The notes: generated from the sequence alone by a model not told the origin. A stretch of 64,000 bases of DNA from Agrilactobacillus composti DSM 18527 = JCM 14202 (GCF_001436375.1 NZ_AZGA01000070.1:62001-126000); one strand, 5' to 3'; shown: positions 1 through 10,208, counted from the first letter of the stretch. Numbers and translations are program-made.

Positions 1-353
<353 letters not shown>

Positions 354-418
354 TTATCCACCTCATTAAAATATTTTTGTTGCAAATGATGCTGTATTAC
401 TTAAACGGAATTGTTATA

Positions 419-703
419 CTAGTCAACAACAGCCATTAAATCTTTTTCGTGTAATACAAGGTAATCGTCACCATCATATTTCACTTGAGATCCGGCATAT
501 TTGTCAAACATGACAACTTGACCATCTTTGACAGTCAAAGGGATACGCTTGCCGTCTTCAGTAACTGCACCTTCACCGACAGCAACGATCTTGCCGGTTT
601 GTGGTTTTTCTTTGGCATTGTTAGCTAAGACGATACCGCCAACAGTCTCTTCTTCTTGTTCTTCTACTTTCACAATAACACGGTCACCTAATGGTTTTAA
701 CAC
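419..703 (-). CDS. groES: Co-chaperonin GroES (10 kDa)
   Basis: A 94-residue protein beginning [13 protein letters not shown] and ending [11 protein letters not shown], the usual length and ends for GroES; it caps the GroEL ring. The mobile-loop region [21 protein letters not shown] and the GxVxAVG segment are present. I place the start at the GTG at 703 because GGAGGG lies 7 bases upstream; an in-frame ATG seven codons earlier (724) contains that ribosome site within its codons and would add a non-conserved MYLEGFL extension. First gene of the heat-shock operon, with a CIRCE operator and a consensus promoter directly upstream (748-814). Confidence 0.96.
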   Translation of the reverse strand: MLKPLGDRVIVKVEEQEEETVGGIVLANNAKEKPQTGKIVAVGEGAVTEDGKRIPLTVKDGQVVMFDKYAGSQVKYDGDDYLVLHEKDLMAVVD

Positions 704-747
704 AAGAAATCCCTCCAAATACATATTTTCGCTTTAACTTAGCACTA

Positions 748-774
748 TTAGCACTCTGTATTACCAAGTGCTAA
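748..774 (-). promoter_or_regulatory. CIRCE operator (HrcA binding site) of groES-groEL
   Basis: Inverted repeat with arms TTAGCACTT and GAGTGCTAA separated by 9 bases, matching the CIRCE consensus TTAGCACTC-N9-GAGTGCTAA with one mismatch. It lies between the promoter and the groES ribosome site, where HrcA blocks transcription. A further half arm (TTAGCAC on the plus strand at 739-745) abuts it. hrcA itself is not in this window. Confidence 0.93.
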
Positions 775-785
775 CTACAAGAAAT

Positions 786-814
786 ATAATAACCATTTTT
801 CGGCCCTTTTGCAA
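786..814 (-). promoter_or_regulatory. Sigma-A promoter of groES-groEL
   Basis: On the minus strand, a -35 element TTGCAA (814-809), a 17-base spacer and a -10 element TATTAT (791-786), immediately upstream of the CIRCE operator. Spacing and position fit a vegetative promoter repressed by HrcA. Confidence 0.8.
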
Positions 815-860
815 GTTTTTTAGTGTAATTTATCCAAATAATTTTAAAGGAGTCATCCAA

Positions 861-1499
861 TTGAAAGCCCGTAACAGTACAGCTGTCACCTTATTTATCT
901 ATTTATTCATGATGTTCATGCCCAACTTCTTCAGTCGCATGCTTTCTCCAAAAAATGGCTACTTCTTGTTGATCACCGTCTGGTACCTCTTAGGCCTCTT
1001 GTTATTAGTCTGGCTAGCTTACAAGCGGACACCGGCCAATGCTATCGAAGCTGCCAATCCTTATACCACCAAACCTAAAATACTGATCTGGGGTATCGTT
1101 GGCGGCGGTGTAGCCATTGTTTTACAACTACTCAGCGTGTTTGTGGAACAAAACCTCTTTCACATCACCGCCGTCTCCCAAAATACCAATGCCCTGCTGG
1201 AAACCATGAAGACCTATCCTTATTATGTGGTCAGTGTTTTAGTGTTCTTACCCATTATTGAAGAGATTGTTTACCGAAAGACCATCTTTGGCCAATTAGT
1301 CCCCTTCACCGGCAAAATTGGGGCAGCTATCATCTCTGCTTTGATCTTTGCATTTGCCCATCAGGATAGCCATATTTTAATGTATAGCGTCATTGGTTTG
1401 TTCTTTTGTTTCCTATACAATTATACTGGCCGTATTTGGACATCAATGTTGGCCCATATTATCATGAATGGCATTGTTTTTTTCCAAAGTATTCATTGA
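861..1499 (+). CDS. CPBP family intramembrane glutamic endopeptidase (CAAX protease / Abi type)
   Basis: A hydrophobic 212-residue protein with about six membrane segments. It carries the CPBP (Abi) motifs: EEIVYRK (E134, E135, R139), FAFAH (H167) and HIIMN (H199, N203), the putative glutamic/metal protease residues of this family, related to eukaryotic Rce1. The start is taken as TTG at 861, preceded by AAAGGAG eight bases upstream; the frame is open further up but without a ribosome site. In lactic acid bacteria such proteins are linked to bacteriocin self-immunity or membrane-protein processing, but nothing here shows the substrate. Divergent from groES, convergent with rex, with a shared terminator. 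Function beyond the family is not assigned. Confidence 0.85.
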   Translation: MKARNSTAVTLFIYLFMMFMPNFFSRMLSPKNGYFLLITVWYLLGLLLLVWLAYKRTPANAIEAANPYTTKPKILIWGIVGGGVAIVLQLLSVFVEQNLFHITAVSQNTNALLETMKTYPYYVVSVLVFLPIIEEIVYRKTIFGQLVPFTGKIGAAIISALIFAFAHQDSHILMYSVIGLFFCFLYNYTGRIWTSMLAHIIMNGIVFFQSIH

Positions 1500-1524
1500 A
1501 TCCCCGCTGATAGCTCATAAAGAC

Positions 1525-1568
1525 AAAGAGGTTGCCTACAAAAATAATTTTTTGTGAGCAACCTCTTT
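1525..1568. terminator. Bidirectional terminator between the CPBP gene and rex
   Basis: Arms AAAGAGGTTGC (1525-1535) and GCAACCTCTTT (1558-1568) form an 11-bp stem; the loop carries A- and T-runs. Serves the two convergent genes. Confidence 0.75.
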
Positions 1569-1602
1569 GAATTTCTGCTATATTAATTTATACGGATAAA
1601 TT

Positions 1603-2295
1603 TTACTTGTTATCTGCCTTGATGTCTAAAGTTACACTGTCTGCATCTTCAGCTGGCTTTAACTGGGCATCATAGTGATCTAAGAAATAGATCAAGGTCT
1701 GCAATTCATTGGCCAGATCCACATTTTGAACCCGCACATTATCTGGTACAGACAAACGTAGGGATGTAAAGTTCAAAATGCCCCGGACCCCGGCATTGAC
1801 TAATAAATTGGTGACTTCTTGAGCTGCAGGGTTGGGAACTGTTAAAATGGTAATGTCGATTTGTTGATCCTTTAACTGTTGGACTAACTCAGCCATGGGA
1901 TAAATTGGTACCCCGCTTTGAATTGTCCCGGTAATTTCAGCATCGCTGTCAAAGGCGGCGCTGATGCGGATGCTATTGGTTTGCCGGAAGTTGTAGTTCA
2001 ATAAAGCGTGGCCTAAATTCCCCACACCTACTAAAGCCACATTGGTCAAACGATCTTGATTTAAAGTCTTCTTAAAGAAATTCAATAAATCATTCACATC
2101 ATAACCGTAACCCCGTTTACCTAAGGCACCAAAGTAAGAAAAGTCCCGGCGGATGGTGGCACTATCCACCTTCACTGCCTCGGAAAGTTCTGTCGAGGAC
2201 ACCTTTTTCTTTTCAGCATCATGTAAAAAATTTAAGTAGCGATAATATAGGGGCAAGCGTTTGGCGGTTGCCTTGGGGATTTTGATTTCAGACAT
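1603..2295 (-). CDS. rex: Redox-sensing transcriptional repressor Rex
   Basis: A 230-residue protein with an N-terminal winged-helix domain (about 1-80; [20 protein letters not shown] is the recognition region) and a C-terminal Rossmann domain whose GVGNLG (90-95) binds NAD(H). Rex senses the NADH/NAD ratio and releases DNA when NADH rises, derepressing fermentation and NADH-oxidising genes. Length is close to the family norm (about 210-230), with a slightly long acidic C-terminal tail. Its place near groES and a ydiF-type gene is conserved in Firmicutes. A TTGTGAATTAACAA sequence at 2323-2336, upstream of its start, resembles part of a Rex operator and could mean autoregulation; that is inference. 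Confidence 0.95.
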   Translation of the reverse strand: MSEIKIPKATAKRLPLYYRYLNFLHDAEKKKVSSTELSEAVKVDSATIRRDFSYFGALGKRGYGYDVNDLLNFFKKTLNQDRLTNVALVGVGNLGHALLNYNFRQTNSIRISAAFDSDAEITGTIQSGVPIYPMAELVQQLKDQQIDITILTVPNPAAQEVTNLLVNAGVRGILNFTSLRLSVPDNVRVQNVDLANELQTLIYFLDHYDAQLKPAEDADSVTLDIKADNK

Positions 2296-2420
2296 ATATT
2301 TAACTCCTCTCGGATCTCATGTTTGTGAATTAACAATTTAACTAAAAATTGGGTTTAGATGTATAATACTTGATTTAATGGCAAATATCAAACAAATTAT
2401 CTTGTGAGCATGTAATTTAT

Positions 2421-2439
2421 TTGTGAAATTATTTGATAA
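2421..2439. promoter_or_regulatory. Possible Rex operator upstream of the ABC-F gene
   Basis: TTGTGAAATTATTTGATAA matches the Rex palindrome (TTGTGAAAT-ATTTCACAA type) perfectly in the left half and with two mismatches in the right half. It is downstream of a -10-like TATAAT at 2362-2367. Weak evidence; unproven. Confidence 0.35.
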
Positions 2440-2446
2440 ACAAAGC

Positions 2447-2474
2447 TTAGGGCCCACCCGGTGGGCTTTTCTCA
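2447..2474 (+). terminator. Terminator-like hairpin in the 5' leader of the ABC-F gene (possible attenuator)
   Basis: GGGCCCACCCGGTGGGC followed by TTTTCT. It lies between a plausible plus-strand promoter (TATAAT at 2362-2367) and the ABC-F start at 2501. No plus-strand gene ends here, so it would stop transcription in the leader of the gene that follows. Confidence 0.6.
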
Positions 2475-2500
2475 ATATTATTTAAGAAAGGTTAATTATT

Positions 2501-4444
2501 TTGATTATATTACAAGCACAAAAGGTTGCCCGGGAGTTCTCCGGTGACTATATTTTTAACAACCTCAACTTAGAAATTCAAACTGGTGATCGAGCTGCTT
2601 TAGTTGGCCCCAATGGTGCCGGTAAATCTACTTTGCTAAAAATTCTAGCAGGCATCAATCCGCCGGATGAAGGGCAAGTTATTACCCCCAAAGACATGAC
2701 TTTAGGCTATTTAGCCCAGGATACAGGTTTTACCTCAGACCGAACGATTTATGAAGAAATGTTAACGGTTTTTGCACCTTTACAAAAGATGGAACAGCAG
2801 ATGCGGGCTCTAGAAGCCCAAATGGGAAATGATAGCCACAACCAAGATTTACTAAAACAATTCGATCAATTGCAAATAACTTTTGCTGAGAAAAATGGTT
2901 ATGGTTATGAAGCCGAAATCCGCAGTGTCCTCCATGGCTTCCAATTTCCAGAAGCCGTTTTGGATAAGCCCATCAATACCCTTTCCGGGGGCGAAAAATC
3001 CCGCTTAGCCTTAGCTAAATTATTACTGGAAAAACGGGATCTGCTGATTCTTGACGAACCTACCAACCACTTAGATATTGATACCCTCACATGGCTTGAA
3101 GGTTATCTGCAAGGTTATCCCGGTGCCCTATTGGTCGTTTCCCATGACCGTTATTTCTTAGATCACGTGGCCAAAGAAATCTATGAGATCCACAGCGATC
3201 GCTTAGACCATTATCCCGGCAACTATTCCAAGTTCCTAGAAGAAAAAGAAAAACGGGTAGCTTTAGAATGGAAAGCTTATGAAAAGCAACAAGGCGAAAT
3301 CAAGAAAATGACGGATTTCGTGGATAAAAATATCGTTCGTGCTTCTACCACGAAGATGGCCCAAAGCCGTCGGAAACAATTGGAAAAAATGGATCGCATT
3401 GAGCGGCCAGATGCGGCTGACAAAACGATTCATTTCCGGTTTAGTGAAGAAAAGAAAAGTGGCAATGACGTCTTGAAGGTTCAAAATGCGGCCATTGGCT
3501 ATGATCCAAAACAAATCATGGCCCAGCCAGTGAATTTAGACGTCAAGCGCCAACGCCGCCATGCCATCATTGGCCCTAATGGCGTGGGTAAATCTACCTT
3601 ATTGCGTAGTATTATTGGTCAAATTCCCCTCTTAAAAGGCGACGTGCAGTTGGGGACCAATGTTTCGATTGGTTACTACGATCAGGAACAACGTAATCTT
3701 CATCGGGAGAAAACGGTCTTGAACGAAATTTGGGATGAACATCCTACCATGCCAGAAAAAGATATTCGCACGATCCTTGGTAGTTTCTTATTCTCCGGTG
3801 ATGATGTGGCCAAAATTGTGGCCCAGTTATCCGGGGGTGAAAAAGCCCGGCTATTGCTGACCAAACTGGCTTTGGAACATGACAACTTCTTGATCATGGA
3901 CGAACCCACGAACCATTTGGATATCGACAGCAAAGAAGTTTTGTTAGATGCGCTGAAAAACTTCGATGGCACCGTCTTATTCGTCTCCCACGATCGTTAC
4001 TTCATCAATAGTTTAGCCACTGAGATCACGGAGATCACACCTGAAGGCAGCACGCTTTACTTAGGGAACTATGACTATTACTTAGAAAAGAAAGCTGAAA
4101 TCGACGCTTTAGCGGCCGAAAAAGCTGCCGCCGCCAATCCTGACAAAACCGCCACGGCGAATCTAAGTCAGGCCCAAGTGGACTATAAAGATAGTAAGTC
4201 CCAGCAAAAGGCCATCCGTAAATTACAGCGGGAAGTCGCCGACTTGGAACAACAAATTGATCAAATCTCCGCAGAAAGCCAAGCGATTCAAACTCAGATG
4301 GCTGCTCCAGAAGTGGCCACTAGTTATTCGAAAATGCAAGACCTACAAGCCCAATTAGATGCCCTGGCTGCTAAACTAGCACCCTTAGAAGATCAATGGG
4401 AAGAAAAGAGTATGGCCCTAGAAGCCGCCGATCCCAACGCTTAA
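2501..4444 (+). CDS. ydiF: ABC-F family ATPase, YdiF/Uup-like ribosome-associated factor
   Basis: A 647-residue soluble protein with two ABC ATPase domains and no membrane segments. Walker A motifs GPNGAGKST (36-44) and GPNGVGKST (358-366), two LSGGEK signatures, and two DEPTNHLD Walker B/D-loop motifs are intact. The charged linker between the domains (about 245-325) is the P-site-tRNA interaction motif typical of ABC-F, and the last 110 residues form the coiled-coil C-terminal domain rich in Q, A and E. ABC-F proteins act on the ribosome, adjusting stalled or initiating complexes; some give antibiotic resistance. Start TTG with AAGAAAGG nine bases upstream. Position next to rex matches B. 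subtilis ydiF. A leader hairpin suggests attenuation. Confidence 0.9.
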   Translation: MIILQAQKVAREFSGDYIFNNLNLEIQTGDRAALVGPNGAGKSTLLKILAGINPPDEGQVITPKDMTLGYLAQDTGFTSDRTIYEEMLTVFAPLQKMEQQMRALEAQMGNDSHNQDLLKQFDQLQITFAEKNGYGYEAEIRSVLHGFQFPEAVLDKPINTLSGGEKSRLALAKLLLEKRDLLILDEPTNHLDIDTLTWLEGYLQGYPGALLVVSHDRYFLDHVAKEIYEIHSDRLDHYPGNYSKFLEEKEKRVALEWKAYEKQQGEIKKMTDFVDKNIVRASTTKMAQSRRKQLEKMDRIERPDAADKTIHFRFSEEKKSGNDVLKVQNAAIGYDPKQIMAQPVNLDVKRQRRHAIIGPNGVGKSTLLRSIIGQIPLLKGDVQLGTNVSIGYYDQEQRNLHREKTVLNEIWDEHPTMPEKDIRTILGSFLFSGDDVAKIVAQLSGGEKARLLLTKLALEHDNFLIMDEPTNHLDIDSKEVLLDALKNFDGTVLFVSHDRYFINSLATEITEITPEGSTLYLGNYDYYLEKKAEIDALAAEKAAAANPDKTATANLSQAQVDYKDSKSQQKAIRKLQREVADLEQQIDQISAESQAIQTQMAAPEVATSYSKMQDLQAQLDALAAKLAPLEDQWEEKSMALEAADPNA

Positions 4445-4453
4445 TAATTGAAC

Positions 4454-4495
4454 AAAAAACCCAGCTGAAGCCGCATCGCTTCAACTGGGTTTTTT
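4454..4495. terminator. Bidirectional terminator between ydiF and araA
   Basis: A-run, arms AACCCAG-TGAAG and CTTCA-CTGGGTT with one unpaired base on each side, then TTTTTT. Serves ydiF on the plus strand and the arabinose operon on the minus strand. Confidence 0.85.
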
Positions 4496-4523
4496 AGCGT
4501 AGAGGATTCAATTAAGAATCAGA

Positions 4524-5948
4524 CTAGTCGATCGTAACGTTTTTAACGTCGAACATTTCAGCTAAGTCATTGATTTGTTCTTCATTTAATGAGAAGGACA
4601 AAACAGTATGGTGACCGCCACCATTACGGATCCAAGCAGTTGCACCGGCTTTTAAGCCAGCTTTTGGTGTCCATAATTGTTTAGCAACTGGCAAGTTAGG
4701 CGTTTCAGCTTCTGGTTTGTGGCAATCAACTGGGTAGCTGATGATCTTAAAGCCATCACGGAAATCAGAAACAGTCACATCAACAGCTTCACCTTCAGAA
4801 CCAGTGAAGACCAACCGGGCAGGATCAGCTTTGCCACCAATGTCTAATGGATGAACTTCAACCCGTGGTTTGTCGCTGGCAATTGTAGGGTCAACTTCTA
4901 GCATATGTGAGCCTAAGATAGCTTCATGACCTTTACGTAAGTCTAAAGTGTAGTCTTCCATGAAGGCAGTTGCTTCGTTATGGGTCAAGACTTTCAATAA
5001 ACGACCTAAAGCAGCTGTCTTCCAGTCACCTTCAGCCCCGAAGCCATAACCGTCACGCATTAACAATTGGGCAGCTAAACCAGGTAATTGTTCTAAGCCC
5101 CAAAGATCTTCAAAGTTAGTAGTGAAAGCAGTGTAGTTACCCTTGTCTAAGAAGTTCTTGATGCCTAAATATTCTCTTAATTGGTAACGTACGCTATGTT
5201 CGTACTTGTCAGCATCGTTATCGCCTTGAACTAATTCATATTTATCTTTCAAATCAGCATATTGCGCGTCAATATCAGCTTCATCAACGGCGTTAACAGC
5301 TTCAACTAAATCGCCAACCGCATAGTAGTCAACAGTCCAACCAAATTTGATTTGCGCTTCAACTTTGTCACCTTCAGTAACGGCAACGTTACGCATGTTA
5401 TCACCAAAACGAGCGACCTTGATGTCAAAGCTTTCGTTATAAGCAACGGCAACATTTTCCCAGCTAGCAATTTCATCTTGGACTTCAGCATCGCCCCACC
5501 AGCCATAAACGATCTTGTTGCGTTTGTTCAAACGGGCATTGATATAACCATATTCCCGGTCACCATGGGCACTTTGGTTTAAGTTCATGTAATCAAAGTC
5601 AATGGTGTCATAAGGGATCTTGTTTAAGTATTGTGTGGCTAAGTGTAATAGTGGTTTAGCTAATAATTTAGTCCCACGGATCCAGTTTTTAGCAGGTGAG
5701 AAGGTATGCATCCAAGTGATCACACCGGCAACTTCGTCATCATAGTTAGCATCTTTCATAAATTGGGTAATACCGTCAGCTGTGGTCATAACACCTTTGA
5801 AAACAACTTCATAAGGTAATTTGCCAGTAGCGTTTAATTTGTTAACAATGTCTTCGGCGTCTTTAGCAACTGATTTTAACTGTTCATCACCATATAAGAA
5901 TTGACTACCTGTAACAAACCAAAACTTGTAATTTTTAACTGATAACAT
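4524..5948 (-). CDS. araA: L-arabinose isomerase
   Basis: A 474-residue protein, the family length, starting [20 protein letters not shown]. It converts L-arabinose to L-ribulose, the first step of bacterial arabinose breakdown, in the cytoplasm with Mn2+. The conserved metal/catalytic surroundings are visible: [15 protein letters not shown] and SHMLEVDP carry the two glutamates and a histidine, and NGGGHHTVL near the C-terminus carries the last histidine pair. Last gene of the araE-araB-araD-araA operon, 53 bases after araD with a ribosome site AAGGAGCG upstream of its ATG, and followed by a strong terminator. Confidence 0.97.
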   Translation of the reverse strand: MLSVKNYKFWFVTGSQFLYGDEQLKSVAKDAEDIVNKLNATGKLPYEVVFKGVMTTADGITQFMKDANYDDEVAGVITWMHTFSPAKNWIRGTKLLAKPLLHLATQYLNKIPYDTIDFDYMNLNQSAHGDREYGYINARLNKRNKIVYGWWGDAEVQDEIASWENVAVAYNESFDIKVARFGDNMRNVAVTEGDKVEAQIKFGWTVDYYAVGDLVEAVNAVDEADIDAQYADLKDKYELVQGDNDADKYEHSVRYQLREYLGIKNFLDKGNYTAFTTNFEDLWGLEQLPGLAAQLLMRDGYGFGAEGDWKTAALGRLLKVLTHNEATAFMEDYTLDLRKGHEAILGSHMLEVDPTIASDKPRVEVHPLDIGGKADPARLVFTGSEGEAVDVTVSDFRDGFKIISYPVDCHKPEAETPNLPVAKQLWTPKAGLKAGATAWIRNGGGHHTVLSFSLNEEQINDLAEMFDVKNVTID

Positions 5949-6001
5949 AATTGACGCTCCTTATATAAATTTATTTTTTTAAAAACATAATACGCAAGGA
6001 T

Positions 6002-6724
6002 TTATTTAGCGTGATCTTGGGACTTAGGGTTATTTTGACCATAATAAGCATTCTTACCGTGCTTGCGGTAGTAGTGCTTATCCAACAGATATTGCGGTAC
6101 TTTAATATCGTCTCTGGTCAATTGTAAAGCGTGGTAATCCATTTCAGCGACAACTTCCAAAACTTTAGCGTTATAAACCGCTTTGGCTGGTGTTGCCCCC
6201 CATGAAAATGGGCCGTGTTGCCGCACTAAAACAGCTGGGACAGCTTCTGGATCGATTTGACGTTCTTTGAAGGTCCGGACAATGACTTTACCGGTATTTT
6301 CTTCATAAGCTTCTTCGATCTCAGTTTTCGTCAACGCATCAGATACGGGCACATCCCCGTAGAACGTATCCGCATGGGTTGTCCCTAGGGCTGGCACATC
6401 AATGCCAGCTTCCGCAAAGGAAACAGCCCAAGGTGAATGGGTATGCACGATACCGCCAATATTCGGAAAGGCATTATACAAAACCGTATGGGTTGGGGTA
6501 TCACTGGAAGGATTCATATCCCCCTCAACCACTTCACCCTTTAAGTTCACAACCACCATGTCGCTGGGTTTAAGATCTTCATAATCCACACCGGATGGCT
6601 TGATGACGAACAAGCCCTTTTCCCGGTCGATCCCGGAGACGTTCCCCCAGGTGAAGGTTACTAGATCCAATTTTGGTAATTGCATGTTAGCGTCATAGAC
6701 TTCTTGTTTTAAATCTTCTAACAA
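6002..6724 (-). CDS. araD: L-ribulose-5-phosphate 4-epimerase
   Basis: A 240-residue class II aldolase-fold enzyme turning L-ribulose 5-phosphate into D-xylulose 5-phosphate, which enters the phosphoketolase or pentose phosphate route. Zinc ligands are seen in [14 protein letters not shown] (two histidines) and RQHGPFSWG, with the phosphate site GNVSG near residue 30. The start is the TTG at 6724, preceded by AAAGGATG; this gives [20 protein letters not shown], the family N-terminus. The frame is open upstream within araB but that part has no homology. It starts 7 bases after the araB stop, implying translational coupling. Confidence 0.96.
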   Translation of the reverse strand: MLEDLKQEVYDANMQLPKLDLVTFTWGNVSGIDREKGLFVIKPSGVDYEDLKPSDMVVVNLKGEVVEGDMNPSSDTPTHTVLYNAFPNIGGIVHTHSPWAVSFAEAGIDVPALGTTHADTFYGDVPVSDALTKTEIEEAYEENTGKVIVRTFKERQIDPEAVPAVLVRQHGPFSWGATPAKAVYNAKVLEVVAEMDYHALQLTRDDIKVPQYLLDKHYYRKHGKNAYYGQNNPKSQDHAK

Positions 6725-6731
6725 TTTATGT

Positions 6732-8342
6732 TCATCCTTTCTCGTTGATGGCGTCGCCAGCTTTAGCCTCAACTGGCAAAGCTGCTTGGTAATTCTTGAT
6801 AAATTCTTGATAACCGGCAACCCCAGCAGGTTCAGGGCTGAGGGTCATACTTTCAGGATCTTTGAAGACTTCTGTATCTAAGAAGTCCGCCAAGTTTTGG
6901 TTGTCAGCGTGATGCTTGGCATAGATGGCTAACACCGCCATCCCCCAAGGGCCGCCTTCACTGGCCGTATTCATGACCGTGATCGGAATATTTAAGGCAT
7001 TAGCTAACACTTGTTGGCCAATGACAGGGGTCTTGAAGAGCCCCCCTTGGGCAATCATAGCTTCCGTGTTGATGTGTTCATCTTTGACCAAGATATCCAT
7101 GCCGATCTTCAATGGGGCAAAGGCCGCATAGAGTTGGGTTTGAATAAAGTTGGGCAAATTGAAATTGCTATTTGGCGTCCGAACAAACAATGGGCGGCCA
7201 GCCTTGATCTTCGTGATGTTTTCCCCAGAAAGGTAACTGAAGTTCAACAGGCCCCCAGCATCAGGATCAGCGTGGGTTGCTTCTAAGAACAAGGTTTGAT
7301 ACAACTGATCAGCGGGTAAGTTAACCCCTAGGCGGGCAGCAAATTCTTTAAAAATTGCGACCCAGGCATTGATATCTGAAGAACAGTTATTGGTATGCAC
7401 CATGGCCACCGGTGCCCCAGTTGGGGTGGTAACAATATCAATATCCCGATGCAACGCTTTTAACGGCTTGTCTAACACCACCATGGAAAAAGCCGAGGTC
7501 CCAACGGAGATGTTCCCAGTGCGTTTACGAACACTGTTGGTCCCGACCATGCCAGTACCGGCATCCCCTTCAGGTGGTGCCATTAGACTGCCGGCTGCCA
7601 AATTGCCGTTAACATCCAACAGTTTAGCTCCTTCAGCGGTCAAAGTTCCGGCTTGAACGCCGGCTTTTTCTACTTTAGGCAATAGTTGTGTGGTTTGCCA
7701 ATTGTATTGGACCACTTCTGGCAATTGGTTGAATTTGTCTAACAAGTCCGCCCGATAAGTGCCAGTGGTTTCGTCGATTGGGAAGACCCCAGAGGCATCC
7801 CCGATCCCTAAGACTTTTTCACCGGATAGTTTCCAAGTCACATAACCCGCTAAAGTGGTAACAAAGTCCAGATCAGCCACATGAGCTTCTTGATTCAAAA
7901 TCGATTGATACAAGTGAGCGATGGTCCAGCGTTGGGGAATGTTGAAGTCAAACAAATCAGTTAACTTGTCCGCAGCTTCTTCGGTAATGTTGTTGCGCCA
8001 AGTTCTAAATGGCACCAACAGTTTATCGGATTTATCAAAAGCCAAGTACCCGTGCATCATGGCACTGATCCCAATGGCACTGATATGGACTAAGTTTTCA
8101 TGGTACTTACTTTGGACATTAGCGGCCATTTGCGTATAACTGGTTTGAATACCGTTCCAAACTTCCTCAATGGGATAAGTCCAAACGCCCTGTTCAAATT
8201 TGTTTTCCCAGACATAACTGCCTGAGGCAATGGTACTGAAATCATCTGTGACTAACACAGATTTAATTTGCGTTGAGCCCAATTCGATACCCAAGGAAAC
8301 ATTACCGGCTTGGATGGCTTTGGAAATCTCAAGTGTGTTCAT
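6732..8342 (-). CDS. araB: L-ribulokinase (FGGY family)
   Basis: A 536-residue FGGY carbohydrate kinase phosphorylating L-ribulose to L-ribulose 5-phosphate. The N-terminal phosphate loop [14 protein letters not shown] (about 18-31) and the FGGY-type C-terminal ATPase segment ([18 protein letters not shown]) are seen; the protein is of the Lactobacillales AraB type rather than the more distant xylulokinases. It sits between the transporter and araD, so the operon holds all three catabolic steps. The ATG at 8342 follows GGAGGC. I see no frame disruption. Confidence 0.95.
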   Translation of the reverse strand: MNTLEISKAIQAGNVSLGIELGSTQIKSVLVTDDFSTIASGSYVWENKFEQGVWTYPIEEVWNGIQTSYTQMAANVQSKYHENLVHISAIGISAMMHGYLAFDKSDKLLVPFRTWRNNITEEAADKLTDLFDFNIPQRWTIAHLYQSILNQEAHVADLDFVTTLAGYVTWKLSGEKVLGIGDASGVFPIDETTGTYRADLLDKFNQLPEVVQYNWQTTQLLPKVEKAGVQAGTLTAEGAKLLDVNGNLAAGSLMAPPEGDAGTGMVGTNSVRKRTGNISVGTSAFSMVVLDKPLKALHRDIDIVTTPTGAPVAMVHTNNCSSDINAWVAIFKEFAARLGVNLPADQLYQTLFLEATHADPDAGGLLNFSYLSGENITKIKAGRPLFVRTPNSNFNLPNFIQTQLYAAFAPLKIGMDILVKDEHINTEAMIAQGGLFKTPVIGQQVLANALNIPITVMNTASEGGPWGMAVLAIYAKHHADNQNLADFLDTEVFKDPESMTLSPEPAGVAGYQEFIKNYQAALPVEAKAGDAINEKG

Positions 8343-8380
8343 TTGATTTGCCTCCTGAAAATAGTTAAATCTAACAATAA

Positions 8381-9784
8381 TTAATCAACTTTGGTGTCTT
8401 CAGCAACACTTTGATGATGTTTGGTACCTTGTTCTTCGATTTCTTCCAAGGTATGCCCCCGCGTTTCTGGCACCCGTGTCCGGATGAACAAAACACCCAG
8501 CAAGCAGATAACCCCGAAGATGGCGAAGACAGCTTCTTGAGACATAGCAGCGGTCATAATTGGGAACAAGAGGCCGACCGCAAAGGATCCGATCCAGTTG
8601 AAAGAAGATGCCAAACCGCTGGCCCGGCCCCGAATCGCCAGTGGGAAGATTTCCCCAACTAGGACCCAAGTTAATGGTGCCCAAGTAAAGGAGTAAAAAG
8701 CCACATAGATGGATAAGAAAACAACAATCATAATTGGATTGGTATTTGGATTGATTTTATTGATGACAGCTGGCAATAAGAAGCTGGCCGCCATGACGGT
8801 GCCCCCTAAAGTCAGGAGCGTGCGCCGGTTGAATTTATCGGCAATGACTAAGAACAACAAGGAACCTAAGACTAAGATGACCCCTTGAATGATGGGCCAC
8901 ATTAAAGCATTGCTGGCGGAACTGCCGGTAGCTTTTTCAACGATCAATGGAATATAGTAGAAGATCGCGTTGGCCCCTTGGAACTGTTGGAAAGCGGCCA
9001 CGCCCACACCGGCGATGACTAAGTAGCGATATTTACCACTGAACAAAGTCGCATAAGACGTGGTTTTAGCCGCTTGGGTTTCTTCAGAAGCTAATTCTTG
9101 AATACTGCGTAATTCGGCATCCACATCGCCTTCCTTACGAATGTAAGTCAAGACTTTACGAGCTTCGTCAGGTTTGCCGGTTTTAACTAAGAACCGTGGT
9201 GATTCTGGTAAGCGTAATACCCCGAAGAATAAGATAACAGCAGGTACTGCGGCTAGCCCTAACATTAAGCGCCAAGCTAATTGTTCTGGTAAACCTTTTA
9301 ATAAATAATCAACGATATATGATAGCAACATCCCAGATACAATCATGGTTTGGTTAATCCCAGAAAGACGACCTCTTAAACGAGCTGGCGACATTTCTGA
9401 CATGTAAGCTGGTACTAAGGCTGAGGCAGCCCCGACAGCTAACCCTAAGAACATCCGCACGATGATTAAATACATTTGACCATCATGAGGTGATGCTGCG
9501 GACAGCAGTGAACCTAAGGCGAAGACCAAAGAAGAAATTAAGATCATCTTACGACGGCCTAGTCTATCGGACATTTGCCCGGCTAAAGCACCCCCGAAGA
9601 TGGCCCCAAACATTACGGCCGAAGTGATCCAACCAACGATGCCGGCTTGATTTTGTAAACTCCAATCATGTTGGAGAAATGGTAAGGCACCAGTCATGAC
9701 CCCGATGTCATACCCAAAAAGAATGCCGCCAAATGAACCGAAGAAGTAAATAAAGCCACTTGGTATTTTCTTTTCAGTACTCAT
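8381..9784 (-). CDS. araE: MFS sugar porter, probable L-arabinose:H+ symporter
   Basis: A 467-residue, 12-segment major facilitator of the sugar porter family. It carries the family signatures GYDIGVMTGAL in the first helix, DRLGRRK after helix 2, PESPRFLV before the central loop, the QQFQGANAIFYY helix 7 motif, and PETRGHTLEEIE at the C-terminus. It imports a pentose or hexose with protons; arabinose is inferred from its position as first gene of the ara operon. The start ATG at 9784 follows GGGAGCG; the frame is open upstream but passes through the CRE site. Preceded by a promoter with AraR-like operators. Confidence 0.9.
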   Translation of the reverse strand: MSTEKKIPSGFIYFFGSFGGILFGYDIGVMTGALPFLQHDWSLQNQAGIVGWITSAVMFGAIFGGALAGQMSDRLGRRKMILISSLVFALGSLLSAASPHDGQMYLIIVRMFLGLAVGAASALVPAYMSEMSPARLRGRLSGINQTMIVSGMLLSYIVDYLLKGLPEQLAWRLMLGLAAVPAVILFFGVLRLPESPRFLVKTGKPDEARKVLTYIRKEGDVDAELRSIQELASEETQAAKTTSYATLFSGKYRYLVIAGVGVAAFQQFQGANAIFYYIPLIVEKATGSSASNALMWPIIQGVILVLGSLLFLVIADKFNRRTLLTLGGTVMAASFLLPAVINKINPNTNPIMIVVFLSIYVAFYSFTWAPLTWVLVGEIFPLAIRGRASGLASSFNWIGSFAVGLLFPIMTAAMSQEAVFAIFGVICLLGVLFIRTRVPETRGHTLEEIEEQGTKHHQSVAEDTKVD

Positions 9785-9847
9785 GTATACACGCTCCCTA
9801 TACGAATTTGTGAATTGCCATTTGGATCGGAATTGTAAAAGAACTTT

Positions 9848-9861
9848 TACAAGCGCTTCCA
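9848..9861 (-). promoter_or_regulatory. CRE site (CcpA catabolite repression) of the ara operon
   Basis: TGGAAGCGCTTGTA on the minus strand fits the CRE consensus TGWAANCGNTNWCA with the central AAGCGCTT palindrome. It lies about 20 bases downstream of the -10 element of the ara operon, a usual place for CcpA roadblock repression. Confidence 0.75.
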
Positions 9862-9879
9862 CGTTTCCTGAACAAGTAA

Positions 9880-9908
9880 AGTGTACTTTATTTATTCGAA
9901 TAAATCAA
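9880..9908 (-). promoter_or_regulatory. Promoter of araE-araB-araD-araA with overlapping AraR-like operator
   Basis: Minus strand: -35 TTGATT (9908-9903), 17-base spacer, -10 TACACT (9885-9880). The spacer contains the perfect palindrome TTTATTCGAATAAA (9890-9903), a good candidate AraR operator because a bound repressor would cover both promoter elements. Confidence 0.75.
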
Positions 9909-9915
9909 CACTTTT

Positions 9916-9934
9916 TTGATTTATTCGTACCAAT
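9916..9934 (+). promoter_or_regulatory. Second AraR-like operator upstream of the ara promoter
   Basis: TTGATTTATTCGTACCAAT shares its first ten bases with the promoter operator (read on the other strand) and CGTACCAATT with the candidate operator upstream of galM (11462-11480). Its centre is roughly three helical turns from the first site, which would suit cooperative binding. Confidence 0.55.
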
Positions 9935-10170
9935 TTGAAAACTGATTTATGAAAACGTTGTGACACCAGTACCGTGTAGGCTAAACCAGACAAAAAGTTT
10001 TTCGATAAAGCTTTTTTTTAGGTTCCTTTTGCATCATTTTCTAAGATATTAGGATGAATTTTTGGCCACTTATCACCTGATTTTTTAGAACTGTTGATTT
10101 ATTAGCATAACTACTTTATAATTTGAACCGTTTAGGAAGCGCTTAATCATTTAACTGCATAAATAACGCA

Positions 10171-10208
10171 AAAAAATACTGTCGCCAAGATTCAACTTGA
10201 CGACAGTA
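10171..10208 (-). terminator. Rho-independent terminator of araR
   Basis: Minus strand: TACTGTCG (10208-10201) pairs with CGACAGTA (10185-10178), followed by seven T. It separates araR from the ara operon transcript. Confidence 0.85.
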
